Part shown: one piece after another, positions 37,855 to 46,483 of the stretch | Layout: every line of letters starts with the position of its first letter | Numbering within the stretch: the first letter of the stretch is position 1 | Program-made: the position numbers and the translations under genes | NCBI GenBank assembly: GCA_963734725.1 | Contig: CAVTIX010000025.1 | Location: 186,001 to 250,000 of the forward strand | Length of the DNA: 64,000 bases | Source: DASXKD01 sp963734725 | Lineage (GTDB): Bacteria; Actinomycetota; Actinomycetes; Streptosporangiales; Streptosporangiaceae | Direction: 5' to 3' | Notes under the pieces: generated by a model | Told to the model about the DNA's origin: nothing | Databases searched by the model: none | Seen by the model: the letters and a program-made list of their open reading frames with translations, nothing else

Positions 37855-38882
37855 TGACAGCCGACTACCCGCCCGTGGCCGGAATCGACGAAGATCCGGC
37901 TCGCGCGCCGGGCGCCGCGGGCTCGGCGGGCCGCGCGGACCCGCGGGCCGCGCTGGAGGCGGTCCGTGCGGGCGTCGCCAAGGCCGTGGTGGGCCAGGAC
38001 TCGGTCGTCACCGGACTGGTGATCTGCCTGCTGTGCCGCGGTCATGCCCTGCTCGAAGGGGTGCCGGGGGTGGCGAAGACCCTGCTTGTGCGCGCCCTGG
38101 CCGGGACGCTGTCGCTGCGCAGCACGCGGGTGCAGTTCACCGCCGACCTGATGCCCGGGGACCTGACCGGCTCGCTGATCTACGACGCGAAGACGGCCCT
38201 GTTCCAGTTCCGGGAAGGTCCCGTCTTCACCAACCTGCTGCTCGCCGACGAGATCAACAGAACTCCGCCGAAGACCCAGGCGGCGCTGCTGGAGGCCATG
38301 CAGGAACGGCAGGTCTCGGTGGAGGGGACCCCGCGGCCGCTGCCCGATCCGTTCCTGGTCGCGGCCACCCAGAACCCCATCGAGTACGAGGGGACTTATC
38401 CGCTGCCCGAAGCGCAGCTCGACCGGTTCCTGGTCAAGCTGACCGTGCCCGTGCCTGGCCGCGACGACGAGATCAGCATCCTGGCCCGGCACGCGGCGGG
38501 TTTCGACCCCGCAGACCTTGCCGCCGCCGGGATCCGGCCCGCGGCGGATGCGGCCGACCTGGCGGCGGCCCGCGCCGCGGTGCGGGCCGTCCAGGTAGCG
38601 CCCGAGGTGACCGGGTACATCGTGGACCTGTGCCGGGCCACCCGGCAGTCCCCCTCGCTGCGGCTGGGCGTGTCCCCGCGCGGCGCGACCGCGTTGCAGG
38701 CCACCGCCCGCGCCTGGGCCTGGCTCGCGGGCCGGGACTATGTCATACCGGACGACGTCAAGGCCCTGGCCCGCCCCACGCTGCGGCACCGGGTCCAGCT
38801 CCGGCCGGAGGCCGAACTGGAGGGCGCCACGGCCGACGGAGTGGTCGACGCGGTGCTCGGCTCGGTTCCGGTTCCCCGGTGA
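37854..38882 (+). CDS. MoxR-family AAA+ ATPase
   Basis: A 342-residue AAA+ ATPase of the MoxR class, thought to act as chaperone for assembly of partner complexes, often with DUF58 and VWA proteins. Motifs: LLEGVPGVAKTLLVRALAGT (Walker A), TNLLLADEINRTPPKTQAAL (Walker B), FLVAATQNPIEYEGTYPLPE (sensor 1), AQLDRFLVKL (Arg finger) and SPRGATALQATARAWAWLAG (sensor 2). Residues 1-30 are poorly conserved. GTG at 37854 lies right at the edge of the inserted tnpB element and has only a weak ribosome site. If the element is removed, the start would be TTG in TTGA overlapping the DUF4350 stop. DUF58 follows 13 bases downstream. Confidence 0.92.
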   Translation: MTADYPPVAGIDEDPARAPGAAGSAGRADPRAALEAVRAGVAKAVVGQDSVVTGLVICLLCRGHALLEGVPGVAKTLLVRALAGTLSLRSTRVQFTADLMPGDLTGSLIYDAKTALFQFREGPVFTNLLLADEINRTPPKTQAALLEAMQERQVSVEGTPRPLPDPFLVAATQNPIEYEGTYPLPEAQLDRFLVKLTVPVPGRDDEISILARHAAGFDPADLAAAGIRPAADAADLAAARAAVRAVQVAPEVTGYIVDLCRATRQSPSLRLGVSPRGATALQATARAWAWLAGRDYVIPDDVKALARPTLRHRVQLRPEAELEGATADGVVDAVLGSVPVPR

Positions 38883-38895
38883 CCCGGGGCGCGCC

Positions 38896-40188
38896 ATGGC
38901 GCTGACCGGCCGGGCCGCGCTCGCCGCCGCAGCCGGTGCGCTGCTGATCCTGGCGTTCCGCACCCCGGCCATGCTGGTCGTGGTGAACGCGCTGCTGGTG
39001 GCGGCGATCGGGGCCGACGTGGCGCTGGCGGCGCCGGTGCGCGCGATGCGGCTCAGCCGCTCCGGCGACACCCGGGTGTTGCTGGGCGAACGCGCGTCGG
39101 TGGAACTCGGGGTGGAGAACCCGTCGCGGCGCACGCTGCGGGCCGTGATCAGGGACGCCTGGCAGCCGAGCGCCGGCGCCGCCCCGCCGCACACTAGGGT
39201 CACGGTCCCGGCGGGCGGCCGGGCGCAGCTGGCCACCGCGCTGGCCCCGGACCGCCGCGGGGACAAGACCGCCGCCGGCGTCACGATCCGCTCGCTGGGC
39301 CCGCTCGGCCTCGCCGCCCGGCAGGGCAGGCGGGCGGCGCCGTGGACGGTCCGGGTGCTGCCCGAGTTCCGCAGCCGCAGGCACCTGCCGGAGAAGCTGT
39401 CCCGGCTGCGCCAGCTCGACGGCCAGCACCGTGCCCTGCTCCGCGGCCAGGGCAGCGAGTTCGACTCGCTGCGCGAGTACGTCATCGGCGACGACGTGCG
39501 GTCCATCGACTGGCGGGCCACCGCGCGGCTTCGGGACGTCATGGTCCGCACCTGGCGGCCGGAACGTGACCGGCAAATACTGATCATGCTAGACACCGGG
39601 CGCACCTCGGCCGGGCGGGTCAGCGGGGTCCCCCGGCTGGACGCCGCGATGGACGCCGCGCTGCTGCTCACCGCGCTCGCCTCCCGCGCCGGGGACCGGG
39701 TGGACATGATGGCCTTCGACCGGCGCGTGCGTGCGCGGGTGGTGGGAGCGCCGCGCTCGACCGTGCTGTCCGCAGTGGCCGAGGCGATGGCCGGGCTCCG
39801 GCCCGAACTGGTGGAGACAGACGCCGCGGCGCTGGGCAGCGCCGCGCTCACCGCCGCCCGGCACCGCTGCCTGCTCGTGCTGCTCACCGACCTCAACCCG
39901 GCCGCGGTCGCCGAAGGGCTGCTCCCCCGGCTGCCGCTGCTGGCCGCCAGGCACGAGGTGATGGTCGCCGCGGTGGCGGATCCCGCGCTCGCAGAAATGT
40001 CGGGCAACCGGGCCGACGCGGCCGCGGTCTACGACGCGGCAGCGGCCGAACAGGCGGTCGCCGCCCGGCAGCGGGTCTTGGCGCTGTTGCAGCGGCACGG
40101 CGCCCACGTGGTGGACGCGCCGCCCGACCGGCTGCCCGCCGCGCTAGCCGACGCCTACCTGGCGCTCAAGGCCGCAGGGCGCCTCTGA
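38896..40188 (+). CDS. DUF58-domain membrane protein
   Basis: A 430-residue protein with two N-terminal transmembrane helices (LAAAAGALLILAFRTPAMLV and VVNALLVAAIGADVALAAPV), a beta-rich part (RASVELGVENPSRRTLRAVI), then the DUF58 signature SEFDSLREYVIGDDVRSIDW, RATARLRDVMVRTWRPERDR and a VWA-like domain beginning QILIMLDTGRTSAGRV (MIDAS-like Asp). Further on are DRVDMMAFDRRVRARVVG and CLLVLLTDLNPAAVAEG. MoxR and DUF58 proteins are regular partners; the pair may act on membrane complexes, but no substrate is known. ATG at 38896. The gene ends just before a strong bidirectional terminator. Confidence 0.92.
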   Translation: MALTGRAALAAAAGALLILAFRTPAMLVVVNALLVAAIGADVALAAPVRAMRLSRSGDTRVLLGERASVELGVENPSRRTLRAVIRDAWQPSAGAAPPHTRVTVPAGGRAQLATALAPDRRGDKTAAGVTIRSLGPLGLAARQGRRAAPWTVRVLPEFRSRRHLPEKLSRLRQLDGQHRALLRGQGSEFDSLREYVIGDDVRSIDWRATARLRDVMVRTWRPERDRQILIMLDTGRTSAGRVSGVPRLDAAMDAALLLTALASRAGDRVDMMAFDRRVRARVVGAPRSTVLSAVAEAMAGLRPELVETDAAALGSAALTAARHRCLLVLLTDLNPAAVAEGLLPRLPLLAARHEVMVAAVADPALAEMSGNRADAAAVYDAAAAEQAVAARQRVLALLQRHGAHVVDAPPDRLPAALADAYLALKAAGRL

Positions 40189-40243
40189 CCCCGGGCCGGC
40201 CTGATCCACGAAGCGCATCAGGCTTATGGCGGCCCATGCGTGA

Positions 40244-40283
40244 TTGGGCGGTTGCCGTGCAAAGATGAACGGCAACCGCCCAA
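40244..40283. terminator. Bidirectional hairpin terminator
   Basis: A perfect 15-bp stem (TTGGGCGGTTGCCGT at 40244-40258 and its complement at 40269-40283) with a 10-base loop, between the convergent ends of the DUF58 and SpoIIM-like genes. There is no long U tract, as is usual in actinobacteria. Confidence 0.85.
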
Positions 40284-40308
40284 CCACGACCGCGGCCCGC
40301 CGCTGGCC

Positions 40309-41304
40309 TCAGCCGGCCACGGGCGCTATGTCGGGCGCCTCCGCCATGTCTCCGGTCACCCCGGCCGCCGCGGCACGCCGGCCGAACAGGATCACATAGC
40401 CAAGGAATGCGGCCTCGGCGGCCACCCCGATGAGGATCCGGGCCCAGGTGGCCAGCGGCGACGGGGTGACGAACGCCTCGATCAGGCCGGAGGTGAGAAG
40501 CACCACGATGAGCCCGAGCGCGATCGTGACGGAGGCCCGCCCCTCCTCGGCGAGCGCCCTGCCGCGAGACCGGTGCCCGGGGTCGATGACGGTCCAGCCC
40601 AGCCGCAGACCGGTGGCCGCCGCCAGGAACACGGCGCTGAGCTCCAGGATGCCGTGCGGCAGGATGAGCGCGAAGAACAGCACGCCCTTGCCGTGGGCGA
40701 TCATGAGCCCGCCGATGACCCCGACGTTCGACGCGTTCGAGAACAGCACCCACAGGGTGGGCAGGCCCAGCAGGATCCCGAAGATCAGCGCCTCCGCCGC
40801 CACCCAGACGTTGTGGGTCCACACCTGCGCCGCGAACGAGGTGGCCGCGTACTGCGAGTAGTAGTTCTGGAACTGGTGCTGGACCAGCCTCGACACCTGG
40901 GCCGGCGGCAGCAGCGCCGCCTGCACCTGGGGGGACCGGGCGACCCACCAGCCGATGACGAACGCAACCAGCACGGACCCGGCCGCGGTGCCCAGCCACC
41001 ACCAGCGCGCGCGGTAAGCCATCGCCGGGAACGAGATCAGCGCGAACCGGCCGACCATGCCCCACCCCGGCGCGCTAGCGCCAACCACCGCCGCCCGGGC
41101 GCGGGCGACGCGGCTGGACAGCGCGGCCACCAGGACCGGGTCCTGGCCCGCTGACCGCACCGCGGACAGGTGCGTGTTCGTCTGCAGGTACAGCGCCACC
41201 AGCTCGTCGATCTCTGCCCCGGAGAGGTGGCGGCGCCGTTTGACCAGGTCGTCCAGCCGCCGCCACTCGGCCTCGTGGGCGGCGGTGAAGACGGCGAGAT
41301 CCAC
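40309..41304 (-). CDS. SpoIIM-family (stage II sporulation protein M) membrane protein
   Basis: A 331-residue membrane protein of the SpoIIM/DUF95 family. The cytoplasmic N-terminus (VDLAVFTAAHEAEWRRLDDL, then RRRHLSGAEIDELVALYLQT and NTHLSAVRSAGQDP) is followed by five or six membrane segments, including ALISFPAMAYRARWWWLGTA and the conserved NNVWV-type stretch, here WTHNVWVAAEALIFGILLGL, and LILPHGILELSAVFLAAATG. In Bacillus SpoIIM drives septal membrane migration; in actinobacteria these proteins accompany RDD, MoxR and DUF58 genes and no sporulation role is established. The GTG at 41304 fits the family N-terminus; the frame to 41427 is not used. Divergent from RDD. Confidence 0.9.
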   Translation of the reverse strand: MDLAVFTAAHEAEWRRLDDLVKRRRHLSGAEIDELVALYLQTNTHLSAVRSAGQDPVLVAALSSRVARARAAVVGASAPGWGMVGRFALISFPAMAYRARWWWLGTAAGSVLVAFVIGWWVARSPQVQAALLPPAQVSRLVQHQFQNYYSQYAATSFAAQVWTHNVWVAAEALIFGILLGLPTLWVLFSNASNVGVIGGLMIAHGKGVLFFALILPHGILELSAVFLAAATGLRLGWTVIDPGHRSRGRALAEEGRASVTIALGLIVVLLTSGLIEAFVTPSPLATWARILIGVAAEAAFLGYVILFGRRAAAAGVTGDMAEAPDIAPVAG

Positions 41305-41445
41305 AGGGTAAGCCTGCCTGGCGGCGCGGCGCCGGAGCAAGGAGCCCCCGGGCGACGTCGGCGGATGTCCGTTTCGGTACTGAGCGTTAGCCTTGGCCCA
41401 AGCGTGATCCGAGCATGGCCGATGCACGAGGAAGCGGGGACAGCC

Positions 41446-42435
41446 GTGGCCGAGGTCGTCACCGGCGAGGCTGTAGTGCTTGAAGTGCCCTGCGCCCGCT
41501 TCCCCAGCCGCCTGCTCGCGCTCGCCCTGGACCTGCTTATCCAGGGCATCCTGTTGTTCGCCCTGTTCGTAATCGTCGGGCTGGCGGTCAACAACGGGGC
41601 AGCGTCGGCCACGGCGGGCGCCATCGCGCTCACCGTGACGATCGCCATCGTCGTGGGCTACCCGGTGCTCTGGGAAACGCTGACCCGAGGCGGCACCCCC
41701 GGCAAGTTCGCGCTAGGACTGCGCGTGGTCAGCGACGACGGCGGGCCCGAACGGTTCCGGCAGGCCCTGGTGCGCGGGCTCGCTGCCGTGGTAGAAATCT
41801 GGCTCCTGCTCGGCTGCCCGGCCCTCGTCTGCTCGCTGCTCTCGGAACGGGGCAAGCGGCTCGGGGACGTGTTCGCCGGCACGTTCGTGATCCAGCAGCG
41901 GCTGCCTGCCGGGCGAAACGCGGCAACGCTTCCGGCGGTGAGCCCGGAACTAGCGCTATGGGGGGCCAGCCTGGAGATGTCGGGGCTCACCGACCAGACG
42001 GCCGAGACGGCCCGCCGGTACCTGGCCCGGCTGCCGGAACTCACGCCCGCAGCGCAGGCCGAACTGGGCGAGCGCATCGCCGGCGCGGTGCGCGACCAGG
42101 TCAGCCCCCAGCCGCCGCCGGGCACCCCGGCGGTCGCCTATCTGAGCACGGTGCTCGCCGAACGGCGCAACAGGGAACACGCCCGCCTCGCCGTGAGCCT
42201 CGCCCGCAGCTCGCCGGAGCGGGGCGCGCCAGGCCGCGATTCCCCGGTGCCGGGCTCCCCCGGGCCCGGCGAGAACGGCCCCACCGGGCTCCGCCCCCGC
42301 GGGGAGAGCCGCCCGCGGGCAGGGCCCCCTGGGGCTGCGGTGGCATGGGGAGCGCCGACCGGGGCAGCAAGGGAAGGGGAGCCGGAGCACCTACCTCCCG
42401 CGAACGGCGCGGGCGGATTCGTTCCCCCGGCCTGA
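41446..42435 (+). CDS. RDD-domain membrane protein
   Basis: A 329-residue protein. The N-terminus VAEVVTGEAVVLEVPCARFP leads into the RDD domain, SRLLALALDLLIQGILLFAL (the Arg and Asp pair that name the family), a second helix (TAGAIALTVTIAIVVGYPVL), GGTPGKFALGLRVVSDDGGP and LLSERGKRLGDVFAGTFVIQ. The cytoplasmic half contains SGLTDQTAETARRYLARLPE, conserved in actinobacterial RDD proteins, then a Pro/Gly-rich tail. Some RDD proteins act in ion tolerance or transport; the role here is unknown. GTG at 41446 has GCGGGGA upstream and matches the family; ATG 41422 is an alternative. It pairs with the divergent SpoIIM-like gene. Confidence 0.88.
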   Translation: MAEVVTGEAVVLEVPCARFPSRLLALALDLLIQGILLFALFVIVGLAVNNGAASATAGAIALTVTIAIVVGYPVLWETLTRGGTPGKFALGLRVVSDDGGPERFRQALVRGLAAVVEIWLLLGCPALVCSLLSERGKRLGDVFAGTFVIQQRLPAGRNAATLPAVSPELALWGASLEMSGLTDQTAETARRYLARLPELTPAAQAELGERIAGAVRDQVSPQPPPGTPAVAYLSTVLAERRNREHARLAVSLARSSPERGAPGRDSPVPGSPGPGENGPTGLRPRGESRPRAGPPGAAVAWGAPTGAAREGEPEHLPPANGAGGFVPPA

Positions 42436-42468
42436 TCCGCCGGACCGTTCCAGAGCACGTCGCCGAGG

Positions 42469-43626
42469 ATGTCTATGAACGCAGCACCACCACCAGATAC
42501 CGGACACGGGCCGGGGCCCCAGCCCACCGGCACGGGGGCCAGGCCCGGGATCCGGCGGTGGGTCCGCACCGTGATCGTGGTGCTCGCCGTCGCGGTGCTC
42601 ATCACGGTGATCGTGGTGGACCGGCATACCCTCGCAGAGTCGCTGTCCGCCATCGGCGGCCTGGACCTCAGCTGGTTCGGGCTGGCGATCGTCTGTGAGT
42701 GCCTCTCGCTGACCGCGTTCGGGCTCAGCCGGCGCCGGTTGCTGCGGGCCGACGGCCACAGGGCAGCGTTCGGCTCGGTGATGGCGATCACCTACGCCGG
42801 GAATGCGGTGTCGATGTCGATACCGTTCGCCGGCGCGCAACTGGCCGCGGTCTTCTCCTACCAGCAGTTCCGCCGGCGCGGGCTGGACCCGGCCCTCACC
42901 GGGTGGGCGCTGGGCGTCTCCGCCATTGCGTCGTCATCCGCGCTCGCGCTCGTCCTGGTCGTGGGCGCGCTCGCGGGCGGCGCGCCGCTGGCGACCGCTA
43001 TCGGCTTCCTCGGCGCCGCGGTGTTCGCCCTGCCCGCGATCACAGTGATCCTGGCCTTGCGCTACCCGCGGGCACGGGTCGTTGCGAACCGCGTGCTCAG
43101 CTGGGCGGTCCACCTGGTACGGCGGATATTCCGCAGGCCGGGGATCGACCCGGCCGCCCTGGATGAGCTCCTCCAGCGGCTCGCCACCATCCGGCTCGGC
43201 TGGCTGAGTTACGCCGAAGTGTTCGGGCTGGCGGTCGCCAACTGGCTTTTCGACTGCGCCTGCCTGGCGTGCGCGATCCGTGCCACGGGCCAGCCCGTGC
43301 CCTGGCACGGGCTGCTTCTCGCCTACGGGGCCGGCGCGGTGGCCGGCAGCACCGGCGTGACCCCGGGCGGGTTCCTCATCGTCGAAGCCGCCCTGACCGC
43401 GGCCCTGACGGCGGCCGGGATGAACGCCGGCCCCGCGCTCGGTGCGGTGCTCGCCTACCGGCTGGTCAACTTCTGGATGATCCTGCTGGGTGGCGGCGTC
43501 GCGCTCATCGTGCTGACCCGGATGAAGCGCATCCGCGAATATCCGCGTATCGAGGAAAGACCCGGCGCGGACGGGCAAGGCGCGTCCGGCCACGAGGAAC
43601 AGCCCACCGCGGACCGCCGCGGCTGA
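42469..43626 (+). CDS. LPG-synthase-type (YbhN/AglD-like) integral membrane protein
   Basis: A 385-residue polytopic protein matching the transmembrane flippase-like domain of lysyl-phosphatidylglycerol synthases, without the C-terminal synthase domain. Typical parts are TLAESLSAIGGLDLSWFGLA, VMAITYAGNAVSMSIPFAGA, QLAAVFSYQQFRRRG (the arginine-rich loop), GAGAVAGSTGVTPGGFLIVE and AVLAYRLVNFWMILLGGGVA. Such stand-alone proteins are probably lipid transporters or flippases; this is family inference. ATG at 42469 is close to a second ATG at 42475, and GAGGA precedes both. It follows the RDD gene by 33 bases on the same strand and is convergent with the SAH-hydrolase paralogue. Confidence 0.88.
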   Translation: MSMNAAPPPDTGHGPGPQPTGTGARPGIRRWVRTVIVVLAVAVLITVIVVDRHTLAESLSAIGGLDLSWFGLAIVCECLSLTAFGLSRRRLLRADGHRAAFGSVMAITYAGNAVSMSIPFAGAQLAAVFSYQQFRRRGLDPALTGWALGVSAIASSSALALVLVVGALAGGAPLATAIGFLGAAVFALPAITVILALRYPRARVVANRVLSWAVHLVRRIFRRPGIDPAALDELLQRLATIRLGWLSYAEVFGLAVANWLFDCACLACAIRATGQPVPWHGLLLAYGAGAVAGSTGVTPGGFLIVEAALTAALTAAGMNAGPALGAVLAYRLVNFWMILLGGGVALIVLTRMKRIREYPRIEERPGADGQGASGHEEQPTADRRG

Positions 43627-43664
43627 CCCCGCGCCACGGCTGACCGGACGCCGCGGCTGACCCG

Positions 43665-43688
43665 GCGCCACCGGAAACCCCGGTGCGC
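43665..43688. terminator. Possible bidirectional terminator hairpin
   Basis: GCGCCACCGG (43665-43674) can pair with CCGGTGCGC (43680-43688) with one bulged base and a 5-base loop, between two convergent gene ends. Confidence 0.4.
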
Positions 43689-43709
43689 GCCACCAGGACG
43701 CCAGCGCGG

Positions 43710-44987
43710 TCAGGGGGCGGCGCGCCAGGAGTTCAGGTAGTCCCGCTGCGCTTCGGTGAGCGTGTCGATCCGCGCTCCGGTGGCCTCCAGGGTCAGCCGG
43801 GCGATCTCCTCGTCGATGGCGCGCGGGACGTCGTGCACGCCGGCGGCCAGGCTCTCGTCGTCGCGGGCCAGCCAGCGCAGCACGAGCGCCTGGCCGGCGA
43901 ACGAGACGTCCATGACCTGCGGCGGGTTCCCCTCGGCCGCGACCAGGTTGACCACCCGGCCCTCAGCCAGCAGCACCACCCGCCGGCCGTCGGGCAGGGT
44001 GTACTCGTCCGCGTGCGGGCGCACGTCGCGAGTCACCTTCACCGCCGCCTCGGCCAGCGCGGGCACGTCGACCTCGGCGTCGAAGTGTCCGGCATTCGCC
44101 AGGATCGCACCGTCCCGCAGGACCGCCAGGTGCTCCGCCGCGACCACGTCCCGCGACCCGGTGGCAGTGATGATCACCTCGCCCGCGGCGGCGGCCTCGC
44201 GCATCGGCAGCACCCGGTACCCGCGCAGCACCGCGTCCAGGGCCCGCACCGGGTCCACCTCGGTGACGATGACCTGGGCGCCGAGCCCGTGCGCGCAGGC
44301 CGCGATGCCCTGCCCGCACGGGCCGAACCCGGCCACTACCACCGCCCGCCCCGCGAGCAGGATGTTGGTGGCGCGCAGCACCCCGTCAAGCACCGACTGC
44401 CCGGTGCCGGCGGTGCTGTCGAACATCCGCTTGGTCGTGGTCGCATCGGCCGCCACCATGGGGAACGCCAGCGCGCCTGCGGCGGCCATCCGGCGCAGCC
44501 GGAGCACCCCGGTGGAAGTGGACTCGCAGCCACCGCGCACGTTCCCGGCCAGTTCCGGCCGGGAGGCGAGCGTGTTGACCAGATCCCCGCCGTCGTCGAT
44601 GACCAGGTCCGGCCCCGGGTCGAGGACCCGGTGGATGTGCTCGGCGTAGCCGGCGGCGTCCACGCCCGCCCGGGCGAACACGAACGTGCCCGCCTCGGCC
44701 AGGGCGGCCGCTACGTCATCCTGGGTGGACAACGGGTTCGAGGCGGCCAGGAACACCCGGGCCCCGCCCGCCCGCAGGGCACCGACCAGGCCCGCGGTCT
44801 CGGCGGTCACGTGCAGGCAGGCCGCGACGGTCAGCCCGGCGAACGGCTGCTCACCGGTGTAGCGCTCGGTGATCAGCCGCAGCACGGGCATGCCGCGCTG
44901 CGCCCAGCCGACCCGGGCCCGGCCTGCCTCGGCCAGGCCCGGGTCGGCGACGTCGGACAGCGCGCCGGGCTGCGCGTCGGGCGGCAT
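43710..44987 (-). CDS. Short, divergent S-adenosylhomocysteine hydrolase-like protein
   Basis: A 425-residue paralogue of AhcY. It lacks the internal insert and the C-terminal KPDHYRY needed for NAD binding in the usual bacterial enzyme, and ends YLNSWRAAP. In size and in the motif YGTGQS-type (here FDSTAGTGQSVLDGV) it resembles archaeal and Thermotoga enzymes. Kept: VIDDGGDLVN (Asp), ESTSTGVLRLRRM (Glu), TTTKRMFD (Lys and Asp), NAGHFDAEVD, and a Rossmann loop GFGPCGQGIA. Changed: the Asn after FD is Ser, and the Cys of YGC is replaced. It may hydrolyse SAH, S-inosylhomocysteine or a related thioether; this cannot be told. ATG at 44987 lies 5 bases after the ahcY stop, so it is co-translated with ahcY. 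Confidence 0.88.
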   Translation of the reverse strand: MPPDAQPGALSDVADPGLAEAGRARVGWAQRGMPVLRLITERYTGEQPFAGLTVAACLHVTAETAGLVGALRAGGARVFLAASNPLSTQDDVAAALAEAGTFVFARAGVDAAGYAEHIHRVLDPGPDLVIDDGGDLVNTLASRPELAGNVRGGCESTSTGVLRLRRMAAAGALAFPMVAADATTTKRMFDSTAGTGQSVLDGVLRATNILLAGRAVVVAGFGPCGQGIAACAHGLGAQVIVTEVDPVRALDAVLRGYRVLPMREAAAAGEVIITATGSRDVVAAEHLAVLRDGAILANAGHFDAEVDVPALAEAAVKVTRDVRPHADEYTLPDGRRVVLLAEGRVVNLVAAEGNPPQVMDVSFAGQALVLRWLARDDESLAAGVHDVPRAIDEEIARLTLEATGARIDTLTEAQRDYLNSWRAAP

Positions 44988-44992
44988 CGGGG

Positions 44993-46438
44993 TCAGTAGC
45001 GGTAGTGGTCTGGCTTGTACGGCCCTTCCAGCGGGACGCCGAGGTAGCTGGCCTGTGCCTTGGTCAGCTCGGTGAGCCGGACGCCGAGCGCGTCCAGGTG
45101 CAGCCGGGCCACCTTCTCGTCCAGGTGCTTGGGCAGGGTGTGCACGCCGGTCGGATAGTCCTGCGGCCGGGTGAACAGCTCGACCTGCGCGATCACCTGG
45201 TTGGTGAAGGAGTTGGACATGACGAAGCTCGGGTGGCCAGTGGCGTTCCCCAGGTTGAGCAGGCGCCCCTCGGACAGCACGATCACGGCGTGCCCGTCGG
45301 GGAACACCCACTCGTCCACCTGGGGCTTGATGTTCTCCTTGCGGATGCCGGGCAGCCGGGCCAGGCCGGCCATGTCGATCTCGTTGTCGAAGTGCCCGAT
45401 GTTGCCGACGATCGCCTGGTGCTTCATCTGGCTCATGTGGTCGGCGGTGATCACGTCACGGTTGCCGGTCGCGCTGATGAAGATGTCGGCCGTGGCCACC
45501 ACGTCCTCGACGGTCGCGACCTGGTAGCCGTCCATCGCCGCCTGGAGCGCGTTGATCGGGTCGATCTCGGTGATGATCACCCGCGCGCCCTGGCCGCGCA
45601 GCGACTCGGCGCAGCCCTTGCCCACGTCCCCGTAGCCGCAGACCACCGCGACCTTGCCGCCGATGAGCACGTCCGTGGCCCGATTGATGCCGTCGATGAG
45701 CGAGTGCCGGCAGCCGTACTTGTTGTCGAACTTGGACTTGGTGACCGAGTCGTTGACGTTGATCGCGGGGAATGCCAGCGTGCCGTCGGTGGCGCGCTCG
45801 TACAGCCGGTGCACCCCGGTGGTGGTTTCCTCGGTCACGCCGACGATGCCCCCGGCCATCCTGGTGAAGCGCTCCTGGTCGGCTGCCACGCTGGCCCGGA
45901 GCAGGTCCAGGATGACGGCGAGTTCCTCGGGGTCCTCGTCGGTGGCGATCGGCACCGCCCCGGCCTGCTCGTACTCGGCGCCCTGGTGGACCAGCAGCGT
46001 GGCGTCGCCGCCGTCGTCGAGCAGCATGTTGGGCCCGTCCTCGCCGGGCCAGGTGAGCGCCTGGTCGGCGCACCACCAGTACTCGGTCAGCGTCTCGCCT
46101 TTCCAGGCGAACACCGGCACGCCGCGCGGGTTGTCCGCGGTCCCGTCCGGGCCAACCGCGACCGCCGCGGCCGCGTGATCCTGGGTGGAGAAGATGTTGC
46201 AGCTTGCCCACCGGACCTGCGCGCCGAGCGCGACAAGCGTCTCGATCAGGACCGCCGTCTGCACCGTCATGTGCAGCGAGCCGGTGATGCGGGCGCCGCG
46301 CAGCGGCTGCGTGCGCGCGTACTCGGCGCGGACCGCCATCAGCCCGGGCATCTCGTGCTCGGCGAGGGTGATCTCCTTGCGCCCGAACTCCGCAAGCGAG
46401 AGGTCGGCGACCTTGAACGGAAGAGGTTCCGCGGGCAT
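44993..46438 (-). CDS. ahcY: Adenosylhomocysteinase
   Basis: A 481-residue NAD-dependent enzyme that splits S-adenosylhomocysteine into adenosine and homocysteine, relieving product inhibition of methyltransferases. Active-site features are all present: SLHMTVQTAVLIETLVALGA, SCNIFSTQDHAAAA, MLLDDGGDATLLVH (Asp), VTEETTTGVHRLY (Glu), NVNDSVTKSKFDNKYGCRHS (Lys, Asp, Asn, Cys), VVCGYGDVGKGCAESLRGQG (NAD loop), NIGHFDNEID and the C-terminal KPDHYRY, which completes the NAD site of the neighbouring subunit. ATG at 46438 follows ACAGGAG. Downstream is the divergent paralogue; upstream and divergent is a MerR-type regulator. Confidence 0.97.
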   Translation of the reverse strand: MPAEPLPFKVADLSLAEFGRKEITLAEHEMPGLMAVRAEYARTQPLRGARITGSLHMTVQTAVLIETLVALGAQVRWASCNIFSTQDHAAAAVAVGPDGTADNPRGVPVFAWKGETLTEYWWCADQALTWPGEDGPNMLLDDGGDATLLVHQGAEYEQAGAVPIATDEDPEELAVILDLLRASVAADQERFTRMAGGIVGVTEETTTGVHRLYERATDGTLAFPAINVNDSVTKSKFDNKYGCRHSLIDGINRATDVLIGGKVAVVCGYGDVGKGCAESLRGQGARVIITEIDPINALQAAMDGYQVATVEDVVATADIFISATGNRDVITADHMSQMKHQAIVGNIGHFDNEIDMAGLARLPGIRKENIKPQVDEWVFPDGHAVIVLSEGRLLNLGNATGHPSFVMSNSFTNQVIAQVELFTRPQDYPTGVHTLPKHLDEKVARLHLDALGVRLTELTKAQASYLGVPLEGPYKPDHYRY

Positions 46439-46483
46439 GTCCGCTCCTGTCCTGTTTCTGGGCTGTCTAGGGCGCTCGCCGCA

